A DNA stretch of 64,000 nt from Balanoglossus misakiensis (Eukaryota; Hemichordata). Position numbers and translations under genes: made by a program. The stretch spans positions 62,001 through 126,000 of the forward strand of contig CM082576.2 of the NCBI GenBank assembly GCA_040954595.2. Direction: 5' to 3'. The notes beneath the pieces are model-generated. The model had not been told where the DNA came from. It did not search any database and worked only from the letters and a program-made list of their open reading frames with translations. Within the stretch, counting starts at the first letter, position 1. Every line of letters begins with the position of its first letter. This document shows, one piece after another, positions 53,205 through 64,000 of the stretch.

Positions 53205-53671
53205 AACAAAATTACTCAGTTCCCTATGGGTCACTCACTGATGGAACTGCGACATCATATCAGTACACTAGTGTCGTCGATATGTGTAGACAGCTTTGGC
53301 ACAACGATGCAGATTCTTTGTGTAAATTAGATAATTTATACCACCAACGGAATTTAAAGAAACATGAAAATAACGTGGTACTCCACGCCAACGGAGCAAC
53401 AATGTTTAAACTGCCAGTACACTGTACAGTAACATGACCATCATGTACGTGTACGGGAACACGAACTTACCATTTATGCAAACTACTTACACAAACCAAA
53501 TGTGGTCGATGAAAGTATGCACTTATTCAAAATATATGTTTAAACTTGACATAAAGTTATAACAATGCCGTGAAACAAACGTTTTCTAACAGTTATGTCA
53601 AACTTGTGCAACTTACGTTTTAGTCTGCTGATTAACTGTTCGTGGTTTACTCCAGACGACCTCCACGCCAT
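47307..53671 (-). CDS. PCMT1: Protein-L-isoaspartate O-methyltransferase
   Basis: Transfers methyl from S-adenosylmethionine to the alpha-carboxyl of L-isoaspartate, starting repair of damaged proteins. Seven coding exons 5' to 3': 53617-53671, 50688-50792, 50127-50158, 49153-49257, 48439-48559, 48136-48221, 47307-47489; 228 aa, as in human (227). Landmarks are [11 protein letters not shown], the substrate-site TISAPHM (Ser60), SAM motif I LDVGSGSG (residues 83-90), [23 protein letters not shown] and [18 protein letters not shown]. The third coding exon is only 32 bases. The assigned start is the canonical MAW methionine; an in-frame ATG at 53747-53749 would add 26 residues resembling a signal peptide. 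Intron 1 (2.8 kb) and intron 2 carry several transposon-like elements. Confidence 0.97.
47840..47851. repeat. Poly-C tract
   Basis: Twelve consecutive C residues in the last PCMT1 intron. Confidence 0.9.
49857..49881. repeat. Short perfect palindrome
   Basis: TTTAAAGGTGA and TCACCTTTAAA flank AAA, in a PCMT1 intron. Its significance is unknown. Confidence 0.5.
50373..50387. repeat. Poly-C tract
   Basis: Fifteen consecutive C residues in PCMT1 intron 2. Confidence 0.95.
50478..50672. mobile_element. 195-bp TA-flanked MITE in PCMT1 intron 2
   Basis: The element begins TACTGTAAAAT and ends with its complement ATTTTACAGTA, so TA dinucleotides sit at both edges as in Tc1/mariner-type MITEs. The interior is rich in ATTTTCGC / GCGAAAAT-like pieces. 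Its right edge is only about 10 bases from the 5' splice signal of PCMT1 exon 2. Confidence 0.75.
51092..51780. mobile_element. Inverted-repeat element with ACACCGGTGT palindromes
   Basis: The left end (TAGGGCGTTCTCACT) is mirrored on the right by AGTGAGAAC (51765-51773). Just inside each end are copies of the 10-bp palindrome ACACCGGTGT (51127-51136 and 51745-51754, with near-copies at 51116 and 51178). GTGAGAACGC recurs internally near 51163 and 51253. No coding capacity and no clear target duplication. TAGGG-type ends are compatible with hAT-like elements, but this is only an inference. Confidence 0.55.
52010..53237. mobile_element. 1206-bp foldback transposon with 11-bp target duplication
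   Basis: The element spans 52021-53226, beginning TAGGGAACTGAG and ending CTCAGTTCCCTA. It consists of two reverse-complementary arms (52021-52529, 509 bp; 52687-53226, 540 bp) around a 157-bp unique centre. The arms look nearly identical; their 31-bp length difference is fully explained by 6 versus 16 GTT/AAC units and 8 versus 9 bases in an A/T run. The identical 11-mer TGGGTCACTCA flanks both sides (52010-52020, 53227-53237). No transposase is encoded. Very long inverted termini plus a 9-11 bp duplication point to Mutator-like foldbacks. It lies in PCMT1 intron 1. Confidence 0.9.
53154..53203. repeat. (AAC)n microsatellite
   Basis: Sixteen AAC units in the right arm of the foldback element. 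The matching position of the left arm (about 52043-52062) has six. In one frame this gives a spurious poly-asparagine peptide. Confidence 0.95.
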
Positions 53672-53894
53672 TGCTGAAAATGGCGCCCCCATAGACACTG
53701 TCAACAAAGCTACAGAGACTGCGCACAAGTGGCGTCCTATCGGAATCATCGATTTCTTACAGAGGGGAGACAGCAACCAGTTTAAAGAGGGATACAGGGT
53801 CTTGGTCTATTCACTCGTAAAAGAAACAAAAGGCACTGGTAATTAACTATTAAAATTTAAAGGCACATAAGCTGCAACTGGATAAAAAAATTAA

Positions 53895-54050
53895 GCTTTA
53901 AATAATCTCATATATGCTTTTAATTGCCTGATAATATGTCAAAATAACAGTTACTTATGACAAAATGGCCCCAAAATTAAAGAAATACCAGTAGTCGAAA
54001 ATTCCCCAATTTTTTTTAAATAGTGAAATATTGCAATGAAAAAAACGAGA
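53895..54050 (+). repeat. Dispersed repeat, copy B (left part)
   Basis: Shares ATATATGCTTTTAATT, TTATGACAAAATGGCC and ATATTGCAATGAAAAA, in the same order and spacing, with copy A at 1855-2010. The right half of copy A is missing. Confidence 0.65.
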
Positions 54051-54197
54051 CCAAAATTGCTGAGCAAAATTCCTCCAATGATTTTTTTGCTCAGCTAATT
54101 GGCAAGTTTGTCATGTCGGTGGATAGAACATCAATGTGCCAACTACTTTATATCATAATATTCTTCTCTGCGACTTACTTCCACCTGCCTACAGTAT

Positions 54198-54256
54198 TCC
54201 TACTGTACTACACTGTACTGTACTGTACCCAAATGTACTGTGTACTGTACTGTACA
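54198..54256. repeat. GTACT/TACTG tandem repeat
   Basis: Repeated TGTAC units (CTGTACTACACTGTACTG and similar) over about 60 bp in two clusters. The unit is largely self-complementary and so could form hairpins. Confidence 0.7.
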
Positions 54257-57200
54257 GCTACAGTTTTGCGTCCATCATCTGCAAGTTAATTTCTCCATGG
54301 CTACACATCCAATGATCCGAGTGCAGCCGCATCCTCGTTAGCATACAATCTATAGTATTACAGAGAGCGATCACGATGCAGTGCTATGTTCACGGTGGCA
54401 CGTTCCGCGTACAACTTGCAAAGCCAACATGTGTATTGTACGCGGCGTATGCTGGTAAAGCGTACTGTATCTTGTGAAACATACTAAGCTTAAACCTCGG
54501 GGAAACGTTACTGACTGAAGCAAGTATAAATAATAAAGAAAATGAACCACAAACCTCAGACAAAAATTAATATCACAATTTCCGAACAATGACCGTGTGT
54601 GCAGACAAAACAAAGTGCGACACCATAGTCAATGTTGTCCTGGTTTTACTTTTCTTTGGTGGCATGCAGGGCAACCTTTCACCTTTGGTGCAAACCATTC
54701 AATAAAAAGTAGAGAGAGTCCAACAACGTTAAAAATAGTGTTTTCTAGTCATCGGAAATTGAACAAATAATCTCAAAAATTACTTTAAATACAATCTGAC
54801 TGAATTTTTATCACACCTTATCCTTTGCAGTACTTTGATCCCGCTTTTAAATTTCTATAAGGGCGTCCTCCCCTACAAATAATTGGTTTAACAATACTAA
54901 TTTGCATCTAATTAATATTCTGATATCATTGCTAACATTTTCGTGCTTGTTGCACTCACAATGGCGACTGCGAATCCTGGATAGGTGTTAAGTCTTTTGG
55001 ATTTTGTTTTATTTTCTAGCATTAACTAATACTCAAAGTGACGGAGCATAATGCAGTTTCTATGAACTATTCTCCTTGTGATGCATCAATAGATTGCTGT
55101 GTGAATTTATTACTGCAAATACGTAGCTGTACGACGACCCGACTGAGAAGCAGACGACCAAAGTCACAATCATCATGACATGGTGGTGAGAGAGAAGAGG
55201 GTTCTCCCATATAGCGCAGTACGACGGCCTCAATGTGTTATATGGATTAGATTTTGAATTCCTTGATCCATCAGTGGGGTGTTTAGCCTAGTAGAAAGCC
55301 ACTGACTTAACTTAACATGCATTTGTGATAAATAGAACGGGCGATTTTCATCGAACGACTGGACGCAGTCTGCAGCGTACACGGACTGCAGAAGAGAGAC
55401 CATTCCGCGACGCTGATTTAATTTGCGTCGGTGATCAGTGATCGGAAGTCCGGTAAAAGTTACCAAACACAGTAGTACCAGGTTTGATCTCCGATTGCCC
55501 TCGTGGAATCAGTGTCATTTTTATGAAAGGCGAGTATAAACTTAGTATTTTCTTAGGTTGGGTAGCCTCCGATGAAACCACTCATTTACGTAACTATTGT
55601 GAAGTACTTTGTTTTAATCTTTGTTGATGTAAATGTAACTGTTTTTAATACAGTTCATTGTTGTTGTGGACCTGCAAACTGAGGCCCAGACAGGACTCTC
55701 AATATGGCAATGACTAAAAAGAAAACTTACCTAATACTTTATTAACGACACACAGGTAAACATCTTGACTTCATTTTCTCCTTGATGGGAAACTAATAGT
55801 GCCTCGGCTATGTATATTTCCTTTGAAATGGTCATGACAAGGGTGGTAGAGACTGAGTTGGTGCATGCTGCAATTTACATCATGTTGTTACTGAAAATGT
55901 TAAATCAGATATCCAAATTACTTGAAAAGTAAAAGAAAAGATTATTAAGATAGTAGATTCACAGACACTAGTATATTTATGTCAACTTTGTTTTAAAAGA
56001 AACTTTGCAGTACTTGGGCGGAACTTAATACCACATACATGTATCTGTATCAAGTAATTTCCTGTATTTGTTTGATATAATTACAACTGAGTCTGTATAA
56101 GGGTGTTTACAGCGATATGTATGTAGACAATTCAGTGGCTTCATGGATAACAGGTTTATGGTTACCCAAACTACTAGCATTGTCATCATCATACTGATAA
56201 TTTTAGGGTTTAATTATGGCCATAGCAACTGAGCCCATCCAAGGACTTTTCATCATGCTTTAATACCAAAACAATCTATTTTTTCTTCTTCATAAAATTC
56301 AAAATGTTCTTAGAATTGTACTTACACAGGATAGTTGAAATAATATTGTCCATAAATGCCAGCATTTACCACAATAACACCACATGTAAAATCACCCATT
56401 TATGCCACTGAACTTTACAAAGACAACTTTAGTCAAACATTGCCTCATTGATGTTTTTAGACCAATATATGTCTATTTAAACTGTAACTAAAGTTTGTTA
56501 GTGAACCATAATTTCTAACTATTAGGGTTTTGCAATATAGTTAATTGGTTATATAATTGTTAATTTACTAAAATGGAATGATAAGTCTAGGCTGGACCCG
56601 AATAGAAGTAGTCAATATCAAGTTACTGCCAGAGTGGTATGTGGAGTTCAGACAGTATTGTCAGTCTGGCTGGCTTGCTGTATATATAGGCCAAAGAAGA
56701 TATGGGTGTGGGTGGTGTTTCAAATTCCATGTAAAAGTGCTTGTACTTGTTCGTAATCACTGTAAACTGGAACGCCCTAAGTGAGCATATCTCAAGACTT
56801 GTTGGTAGAAATTTAGGCTAGAATTCTGTTGGAATAAGTCGCTGATTATTCTAAAATTGTTTGGTGTCGATTATCATTTCTTGCAGAAGGGCCATCCAAC
56901 ATTGTTAATAGTCAACAATTTGTTTGCAGCCCACCAACCTCCAGGGGAAAGTCTTGTCAAAACACCAACATACAAAAGAGGATATTTGAGAATGGTGTTC
57001 TCTTGCTCATTGTCGTCTGTGGCTTTTCTATAAAGAATAGCCCACTTTTAGAGTACATGTAGTTCTAAACATTTTGGTACCCAGCTTGTGATCTGAAGGA
57101 GAATTTAAGTGTAATTTGCATGTATATTACGGTGAGGTCTGTACAGGTTGGTTGATTTCTTTGTAATACCGACTCAGGCAGAATATTCAATGTGTGTTTT

Positions 57201-58363
57201 GAATCTGTCACTTTTACTCAGTGACCGTGTTTCAAAAATGTTTGTTTCAGCATCAGTGAAATGATCTCGTAGAGCAGATCCAGGAACTGACATTTTACAA
57301 GACACACACTATATTTGGTGTTCATAGTACAACTAAAATCACAGACATGGTCAATGTAATGTAAAGGAAGGTGGGTGTTTGTGTCTTTGAAGGTCACCAC
57401 ATAAATTAACAAAATGTACCTATTTAGAGAAGGGGATTAGCAAAGCATATCTGTATAGTATTGTTTTTGTCCTTTATAGTTTTGTTGGCCACTTTGAACC
57501 ATTCTCCATGAAGTTGCAGGTATGCATGTTTCCTTGTCCAACATATAACATTCCACATAATCAGATAATCTAACTGCTGAGAAAGTACACATTATACCCA
57601 GTTTATACCAATAATCACAGTCCACACTGTACAATAATTAAACACCCCATGCTCTTCTGAAGAGTATCCTTCCATGAGTCTTAGAAGGATTTTTAGTGTG
57701 AACATCAGTCACTTTTAATCCTGTATCATGTCCTTCGCTGAATGTTAAGTGTACACTTTGATTATTTATTGTCAAAGGCGTCAAGGTAATTCAGTTAAAA
57801 TGAAACAAATTGAGCTGGTTTCTATCTTCAAGATAATCTGATTACAAGGGATAGTTCTTGTCTCTTTACAAAACTTTGGAACAAGCATGCAAGGTCTCAT
57901 CAACTTCAAGTCAATGTTGACTTACAGGTACATGTAGCAGCAAATGTCTTTGTGTTCTTTGTCAACCTCAAAGAAAGTTTATATACCAGATTACCACACA
58001 CAGCCTCCATGACCATCAAGTTCCATTTACTGAGTGGGATCAATAATGGAAGGTGAACCTGGAGGAGTTGCCGTTACAGCTTCCCACATTTTGAAACTAA
58101 TCTATTGGAGAGCACATCTTAGCAAGTACATGTTTACTGGCCTTTGAAAGTGTTTGTACCTGTACACAGGACAAACATGTGTACTAGACCATTTGCATTA
58201 TCTTCATGACGTGTTGAAATTATTAGTCATTACCCCAGTAATATTCCACTCACTGGAAGTAATGCATATGATGTTAAAAAAATCATTAATCTCTTTAATA
58301 AGCAGCCGAACTGTGCAATGTATGTCCGGGGCGACAGCATAAAAAAATAAGTCGCTGTTCCCT

Positions 58364-58388
58364 ACATCTGATTTTAATCAGATTGGTC
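58364..58388. repeat. Solitary copy of the MITE palindromic terminus
   Basis: CTACATCTGATTTTAATCAG followed by ATTG matches the right terminus of the 4331-4478 MITE with one difference. The opposite terminus and a target duplication were not found, so this is a truncated copy or an end shared with a related family. Confidence 0.55.
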
Positions 58389-59833
58389 CGGACAATGCTT
58401 GGCTGTTCTTTGACAAAAACATAAGCGTGCATAGAAATGTCAGGAATAAAACTCTCAGAAGTGAAATTGGTCATTTAACAAGTATAAAAGACTGTTCTTT
58501 CCAGGTGATATGGATTTTTGAAGATGGTGATACTGATTGATATAAACTAAGTTAGTAGAGCAGAAATTATGGCTTTTGTGGTAATTCTTCCCGTCATCCT
58601 TTCATTTACTCCGGGGAGCATTTAACAGTAAACAAGATAGTAGTACCCTTACACCTATTGTCATATGTGGATAAAAAGGTGCCAGACCTCTTGGAGACAT
58701 TATAGTGAAGTCAAAGGACTTGTTGTTCCACTAAGTGCTAGTTATAGTAAAATGTTTGAATTGAGATCAACATGCAAAGCCAATTTTTGAAAACAGCATT
58801 CAGTCTGGATAGAGCCTTTGCTGGTGAATGTTCAGCTGATGACGTCAGAAAGTAATGATGTTTCATCCCATACTGAGAAATATTTGGTCTCATCAGTGAG
58901 ACAGCCACTATTCAAATCTGGCATGTTGCACAGGTATTTTCTATTCCAACATTGTCCAAGGGCATTATTGTTAGTTTGTTTACCACACACTCACCCATCA
59001 AAAAAGTTTCCTGAACTTTCAACCTTCTGTTGATGGGTTAGTTAATTTACATACTTTACAGACACAGAAGCACAGTCCAATGACTCTTTGAAACATGTAG
59101 GCAGGTCCTATGCATTTGACAATGTTTTTGGCCTTGGGTCTATTTTGTACTACTGGTGGTAGGATAAAACATAAGCACAGAGTTGCTAACAGCTCACATT
59201 CATATGTTGATACTAATAGTAGCAGTCAGTCTGTTTGTTAGTATGTTTTATTGTATGAGCAGTTTGAAAGCAGCAGGTGATTGTGGTTATCTGTCAGTAA
59301 GGAAAAGGAAATTTTTTTATTTATGATCGTTATAACCTTTGGATTAGGGAAGGTCATACATTTGAATGACATCAGAAACAATGATGCTCCGAAATAAACT
59401 AAAATATGTTTGTCTGCATGACTCACTGTGGTGCGGCCAGTGGTAAAAATACGTTTTTGTTTATGCTGCTATAGAGTTATATTTTCACATGCACATGTAA
59501 TCATTATAATATTGCAAAATGTTCTTATTTCAGAAGTCATAGATAATGCTGTGTCATAAAAAGAAGCATGGGTTTATTTGCATTTGCAATATATATTAAT
59601 ACAGAGATGCTTGCACTTTGTAAATTGGTGAAATCGGTATAAGTTGTATGGTTATCTATGTTTGTCCATGGGAATTCATATTTGCATATTATGTTGCTTT
59701 CTTGTATGAATCATTCCATATAACCACCAGCTCATGTTTCAGAGATTCAGAATTTACTGTGGAGTTCAATTTTTCTTTCCTCAACAGGAAGAGTTCGACA
59801 GCCAATGTCGAGTGAAAGAACAGCTGAAAAGCT

Positions 59834-59921
59834 ATGGATTCAGATAATGGGAATACAGAGGAGAATGGTGATCACAAAGCACCATCAGAAGTCCTCAGTA
59901 AGGTAGACGATTTACCAACAG
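59834..59921 (+). CDS. First coding exon of an unidentified gene (partial)
   Basis: An exon at 59788-59921 has a good acceptor (TTTCTTTCCTCAACAG) and donor (ACAG then GTATGT). The frame from 59834 stays open to the donor, giving 29 codons plus one base; it is acidic and polar (begins MDSDNGNTEENGDHKAPSE), like the disordered N-terminus of a nuclear or signalling protein. A distant resemblance to the N-terminus of POU2F1-type factors (ESGDGNT) was considered but is too weak to name it. An upstream ATG (59805) opens an overlapping out-of-frame ORF ending at 59904-59906. The following intron exceeds 4 kb, so the rest lies beyond the window. Confidence 0.45.
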
Positions 59922-62900
59922 GTATGTCAAGTTAACGTGTGGATTGTTTGTTCCAAAAGAAACTAAATCATCCCTTGATTGATGTTACCTTTTACTTCTC
60001 TATAACATCTCTTGCTACACATTTTTAATCGACTGACATATTTATATTTGAAAGTTATAATAATAAGTAATTTGACGTAAATTATTACATTATTAGGGTA
60101 TGTTTTATGATCATGTCAGGATGATACATATACTGCATGCACTGCATAAAATTGAATTTAACAGTCAGTTTTATGTCCATAACTTCAGATAATACATATT
60201 TCGAATCATAATTTTAGTATTCAGTTTGGTATTAATTCTTTTTTGGTCTTGATAATGTATATTGGCACCTTTGGTTATACAGTAGAAGAACCCTCCCAAA
60301 GATTGGGGTCCTTCTGCCGCATAACCCCGGGCACTTGAACAAAATACATCAGGGCAGAAAAGATTATTAACATTAATGATTAATTTTACAAAGCAAAAGG
60401 ACTCTCAAACTGTAACCTAGGCATAAATTCAGAAGTCATAACCCTGTCACCACCACAGTGTGGCACAACCCTATTGTTTCAACATGACCTATAGAAATAG
60501 GGATGGGATTAAAAGAAGTCTATTTCTAAAGAATTTCCATGCCATAACTCAGAGATATAGACAACTTGTATACTGTGCCTGTATGACAATCCAAAGATTT
60601 CTCCCTCATACTAGGATTTGAAAACACTTGTAACTATACAGCTGAAGCTTGAACCTGATACAAGAGTGATGGTGTTACCTCATCATTTTTTTTTCAAGGA
60701 AAGCATCAGAGGCATAAAAACTGAATAAAATATCATTTCAGTGATATATTATTAGAATAGTAAATTAGGAAACTGTTGTTAGTTGATTTTTATAAAGTAT
60801 AGATTTGTCTGAACAATGTATATATTTTGATGATTGTCAAATCTGTTTATGTAATTGTACCCATAGAATTTCATATGGAGGGGCATCAACTCTGTCATTG
60901 GAAATACGATATGACTAGAATAATATATAAAACTTTATGGGAAATATGATAATACCATTAGACTAGGTTAAAAATACATCAAGATCCTTGATAGTAATAA
61001 TATTCAATTTGCTACCGTGGGATGATTTCTCATGAAATCAAATTATTGCAAATTTAGGTTTTTATTTTAAGACTTCCATAATAAAGATCATCTCAAGTAA
61101 TTAAAACTTTGATCATATGAAAGAAATGTGGCTGTTTACCTTGACAATTATGTGAGAAATGCTTACTGGTAACAAATTTTACCAAATGCAAATGAACACT
61201 CAATCTGGGATAGGTATATTAATGTCCTTTCAAATGCAACTTGCATGTAGATAAGTCATTCTTTTTATTGTTAAAATATTAAATGGAATAAATTTGATCA
61301 AGTATATTGGTTATGCTATTGTTCAATTTCAGTGCCAGATATCATTACATAACTTTGATAAAAGTGGGTATGGCAGTTTATTTTGTCTGTATTCATCCAG
61401 GGTAATTCCACCTGTGACCGGGTTCCTTCCTGACTTTGTTTTAATTTCAGTAGTTTGTTTCCTTCCTAATTCTTGAAATATTTTTATGGGCTGACATAGT
61501 CAAGTGTGGAGAGTTCTGCATGTATGTCCTTTTGGTCAGGTTACTCTTCATTGTGGTCAGTCTTGACAAGTTTACATGTGGATATACGAGCTAGTTCTCA
61601 TCCGACCAAGCCGGTAGACTATGAGTGTTTGCATTTAAGGTTTTTAAGCAAGGTAAATGACCCTTCACACTCTGGTAACTTCCATTGACATTGACTTTAC
61701 ATTGACAGTGAACTGAGCTTTAGTCTGTTTTAGAGATGAGTTTATTTGTTTCCCCTCCAGTGTTTTGGTTATTTGATAATGCATTACTGTACATCTTAGA
61801 TGTACCCCCTCTACTGTCTATGATTACATCAATATTTTGCAAGGTCTTACTTACATGTCATATCTACAATCTGTTCTGATACCATGTCATCGAGCGGTGT
61901 CATCGGCCTTAACCAGGGTTATTCTTCATCCATGGTATACATATACTGTTTAGATATAATTAAGTTATTGATTTCTTGTCCATAGTATGATATTGACAAG
62001 TGACCATGAGCAGATTATTACAATAGTTGTCACACTTGTGTTACATGTGGGTACTTCACTCATTTTGGTTTGTAGTGTCAGGGGCCGTGAACCATGGGAT
62101 AGTTGCCAGGTCAGGTTTTGAACTGTCAAGGGGAAGGACAAAGTGTTTCAGTGTCTAGAGGTTGAAATGACTTTAGGTGGTGTGTTCAAGTGATTGTTTT
62201 TGTAATTGTCAGGGTATGGTAATGGCCACCAAAATGCACTAAGTTTTGGTGTAATTATTAACAAGATATCAAGTGGTTGTATTGGTACATGTAATCATTC
62301 ACCACATGAATCACCAACGCCCCGGAATACACGTACACCCACATACTGTTTAAAGTTCTACGGAAGTTTCAAATAGGCTTACTCATTCTCACAGTGCACT
62401 GTAAAGTGTGTTCAAGAACAACTTATCATTTTGAGAATTTAATTTAAGAAAAAGGAAGGAATGAACTGACAACCACTTGGACAGGTGAGTCTTATCAACA
62501 CCAATGAAATTATGTAACATGTCTGGTCAGGATTATCCTGAAAATCAAGTGCCTTCTCATATAGTGATTGCAATCTGTCTGGAGTTCACTGACTTTTTAG
62601 GAGTGCTCTCCCTGCTTTGTTTATGCTTTTGGGTGGAGTTTCTAAAATATGAGGCCAGCTGCTTGTGATGTGTGGTGTGGTGTAACAGACCTGCAAACAT
62701 ACAAAAATGTCAGTTGATGATGAAGTACATCCAGAGACATCACTGATTAAGTTCATCATGTCTTCTTGTTCTGAAATAATTTACCATACATGTGACAAAC
62801 TATGACTACTTGACACTAAGTGAACCTAACCTTTAGACAACACTCATCAGGTTTTTGATGGTAAAACAGTACATGTATTAATTTATTCTTGAACACTTGA

Positions 62901-64000
62901 ACGATTTTAGAAAATATGTTATTGTTCAACTACAGGAAAAGGAGCTGACAAGATGCCTACTGATGCACGGAAACTCTTATAGGTATATAATAAACAAAGG
63001 AATAACTCCACTGCACTGAATACCTGTGCACATTATTTATACACTCAGGTTGTTTATGTTCACATTCTTGGTCCTGGTACACCTATTGGTTTTTCTTGTG
63101 TATTTTTTTCTGATGCACACTGTATTGAAATGTTAACTATTTCCTTTGTGTGAGCTGCAACTTTAGGGGAAATTATCATGAAATTTTTTTTTCAAACTGT
63201 ACTATAATTAGGTCATAATTAGTGTATACACTGAAGTATTATAAACCCAAAGTATGAGTACATATGCAAGTTTTAACCAGATGAATAATGCCACAAAGGA
63301 ATATTGCCGCCACCGTGGGTAAATGCAAAAATAATGAAAATGTTGCATTTCTCACATTAAAGCTTCAGAAACAAAGCATAATCTCATCCACTAGAACATC
63401 ATAAGCTTCAAGAATGCTTAACCTGTGAATATGTAATTTTGTGATCTGATAATATCCCATGCAAGATGTGTTTATATGCCTATACATGGTTTGATTATAC
63501 AATATCTGTGAGTGGGTGGGAGAGGTAAAAAATGGGACCAACTATGGAACCCACTGTTGGCTGAATCACTCAGTGTGCTATGTTGTGTACGAAGGCAAGA
63601 GTGACTGTACTGACATGCTCTCCAAGTGAAAGTTCACTGATGTCGATACAAGAAAATTTCATTCTTTTTATGAATTTCTTACTTTGATTATAATTTTTTC
63701 AAAGTTTGTCTGTGAGTGTGTGAAAAATTTGATAAACCTGAGAAAGCTCTATCCCTCTGGGAATGAGGGGTGTAAGCTCAGACTCACACAAAGGAAATTC
63801 ACCAGACTTAGGTCTGACTAGTGTGAAGTGTAGTTAAATAAAGGAAGCAGTATATGTATATTGTTTTCCTGTTAACATCAGAAGTGTTTTAGGGTGTCTT
63901 TAACAGTTTTGTCAATAATGTACAACCACTCTGGAATAATCACTGGAAAATACTTTGTAAAAAGACAGAAAACTCTCATTAATTGCAGTTGGGTTTAATA
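59922..64000. other. Long first intron or downstream region, no exon supported
   Basis: Follows the donor of the exon at 59788-59921. No confident exon was found up to the window end. It contains an inverted copy of the dispersed repeat (63236-63396). A possible small exon at 62936-62982 was not accepted. Confidence 0.45.
63236..63396 (-). repeat. Dispersed repeat, copy C (right part, inverted)
   Basis: The reverse complement matches 2050-2215 of copy A, including AGTGGATGAGAT, AAATGCAACATTTTCATT, CGGTGGCGGC and AAAACTTGCATATG. About 160 bp are retained. Confidence 0.7.

Larger units (their letters stand above)
53777..59787. other. Region upstream of the unidentified plus-strand gene
   Basis: About 6 kb without supported coding sequence. 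It contains a dispersed repeat copy (about 53895-54050), a GTACT-type tandem stretch (about 54198-54256), a solitary palindromic terminus (58364-58388) and a CpG-richer segment at about 55090-55520. That segment could be the promoter/first untranslated exon of the downstream gene, but no exon boundary is convincing. Confidence 0.45.

Noticed and set aside
53115-53330. Open frame with a long poly-asparagine run
   Set aside because: It is the translated AAC microsatellite in the right arm of the foldback element.
54960-54990. ATGGCGACTGCG-type start in CpG-containing sequence
   Set aside because: The frame stops after seven codons and the following donor is poor; at most part of an untranslated exon.
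62936-62982. Possible small exon between a CTACAG acceptor and an AG/GTATAT donor
   Set aside because: Joined to the exon at 59834-59921 in the required phase it hits a TAG at its end; only a different phase gives an open frame, so it cannot be linked without more evidence.

Overview
The window is metazoan nuclear DNA: AT-rich, with genes split into many short exons bounded by GT-AG introns, 3' to 5' gene orientations mixed, and many small non-autonomous transposons. All six recognised proteins align end to end with human orthologs. Gene content plus repeat style suggest an invertebrate deuterostome (amphioxus, hemichordate or echinoderm); a mollusc or other lophotrochozoan cannot be excluded from sequence alone. 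There is no prokaryotic, viral, CRISPR or operon content.

Layout: (1) 1-2509, intergenic, with a large palindrome, a small hairpin and a dispersed repeat. (2) 2510-8151, minus strand, DYNC2LI1 (dynein-2 light intermediate chain, 13 coding exons). (3) 8522-13759, plus strand, CLHC1 (10 coding exons), head-to-head with DYNC2LI1 across about 370 bp containing a perfect CRE palindrome. (4) 15306-31030, minus strand, LRRC9 (31 coding exons, about 1531 aa), with a probable untranslated first exon near 31819-31912. (5) 31.9-34.66 kb, intergenic. (6) 34660-39759, minus strand, a FAM98 gene (11 coding exons), head-to-head with (7) 40484-43403, plus strand, PSMD8/Rpn12 (7 coding exons). (8) 43.4-47.3 kb, intergenic with a TA-flanked inverted-repeat element. 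(9) 47307-53671, minus strand, PCMT1 (7 coding exons), whose introns carry three inverted-repeat elements, including a 1206-bp foldback transposon with an exact 11-bp target duplication. (10) 53.8-64 kb, a large 5' region and the first coding exon (59834-59921) of an unrecognised plus-strand gene that continues beyond the window.

Functionally, DYNC2LI1 is a ciliary retrograde transport subunit and LRRC9 a cilium/flagellum-associated LRR protein; CLHC1 between them is poorly characterised. FAM98 (tRNA ligase complex subunit), PSMD8 (26S proteasome lid) and PCMT1 (isoaspartyl repair) are housekeeping genes. FAM98 and PSMD8 are also close neighbours in human (19q13.2), so that adjacency is probably ancient.

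Exon boundaries were derived by hand from splice consensus, reading-frame continuity and similarity to remembered human orthologs; every listed coding chain closes in frame. UTR extents and transcription starts are not determined. I found no convincing new biological system. The most unusual items are the foldback transposon, the palindromic element families, a candidate RFX X-box in DYNC2LI1 and a signal-peptide-like N-terminal extension of PCMT1.
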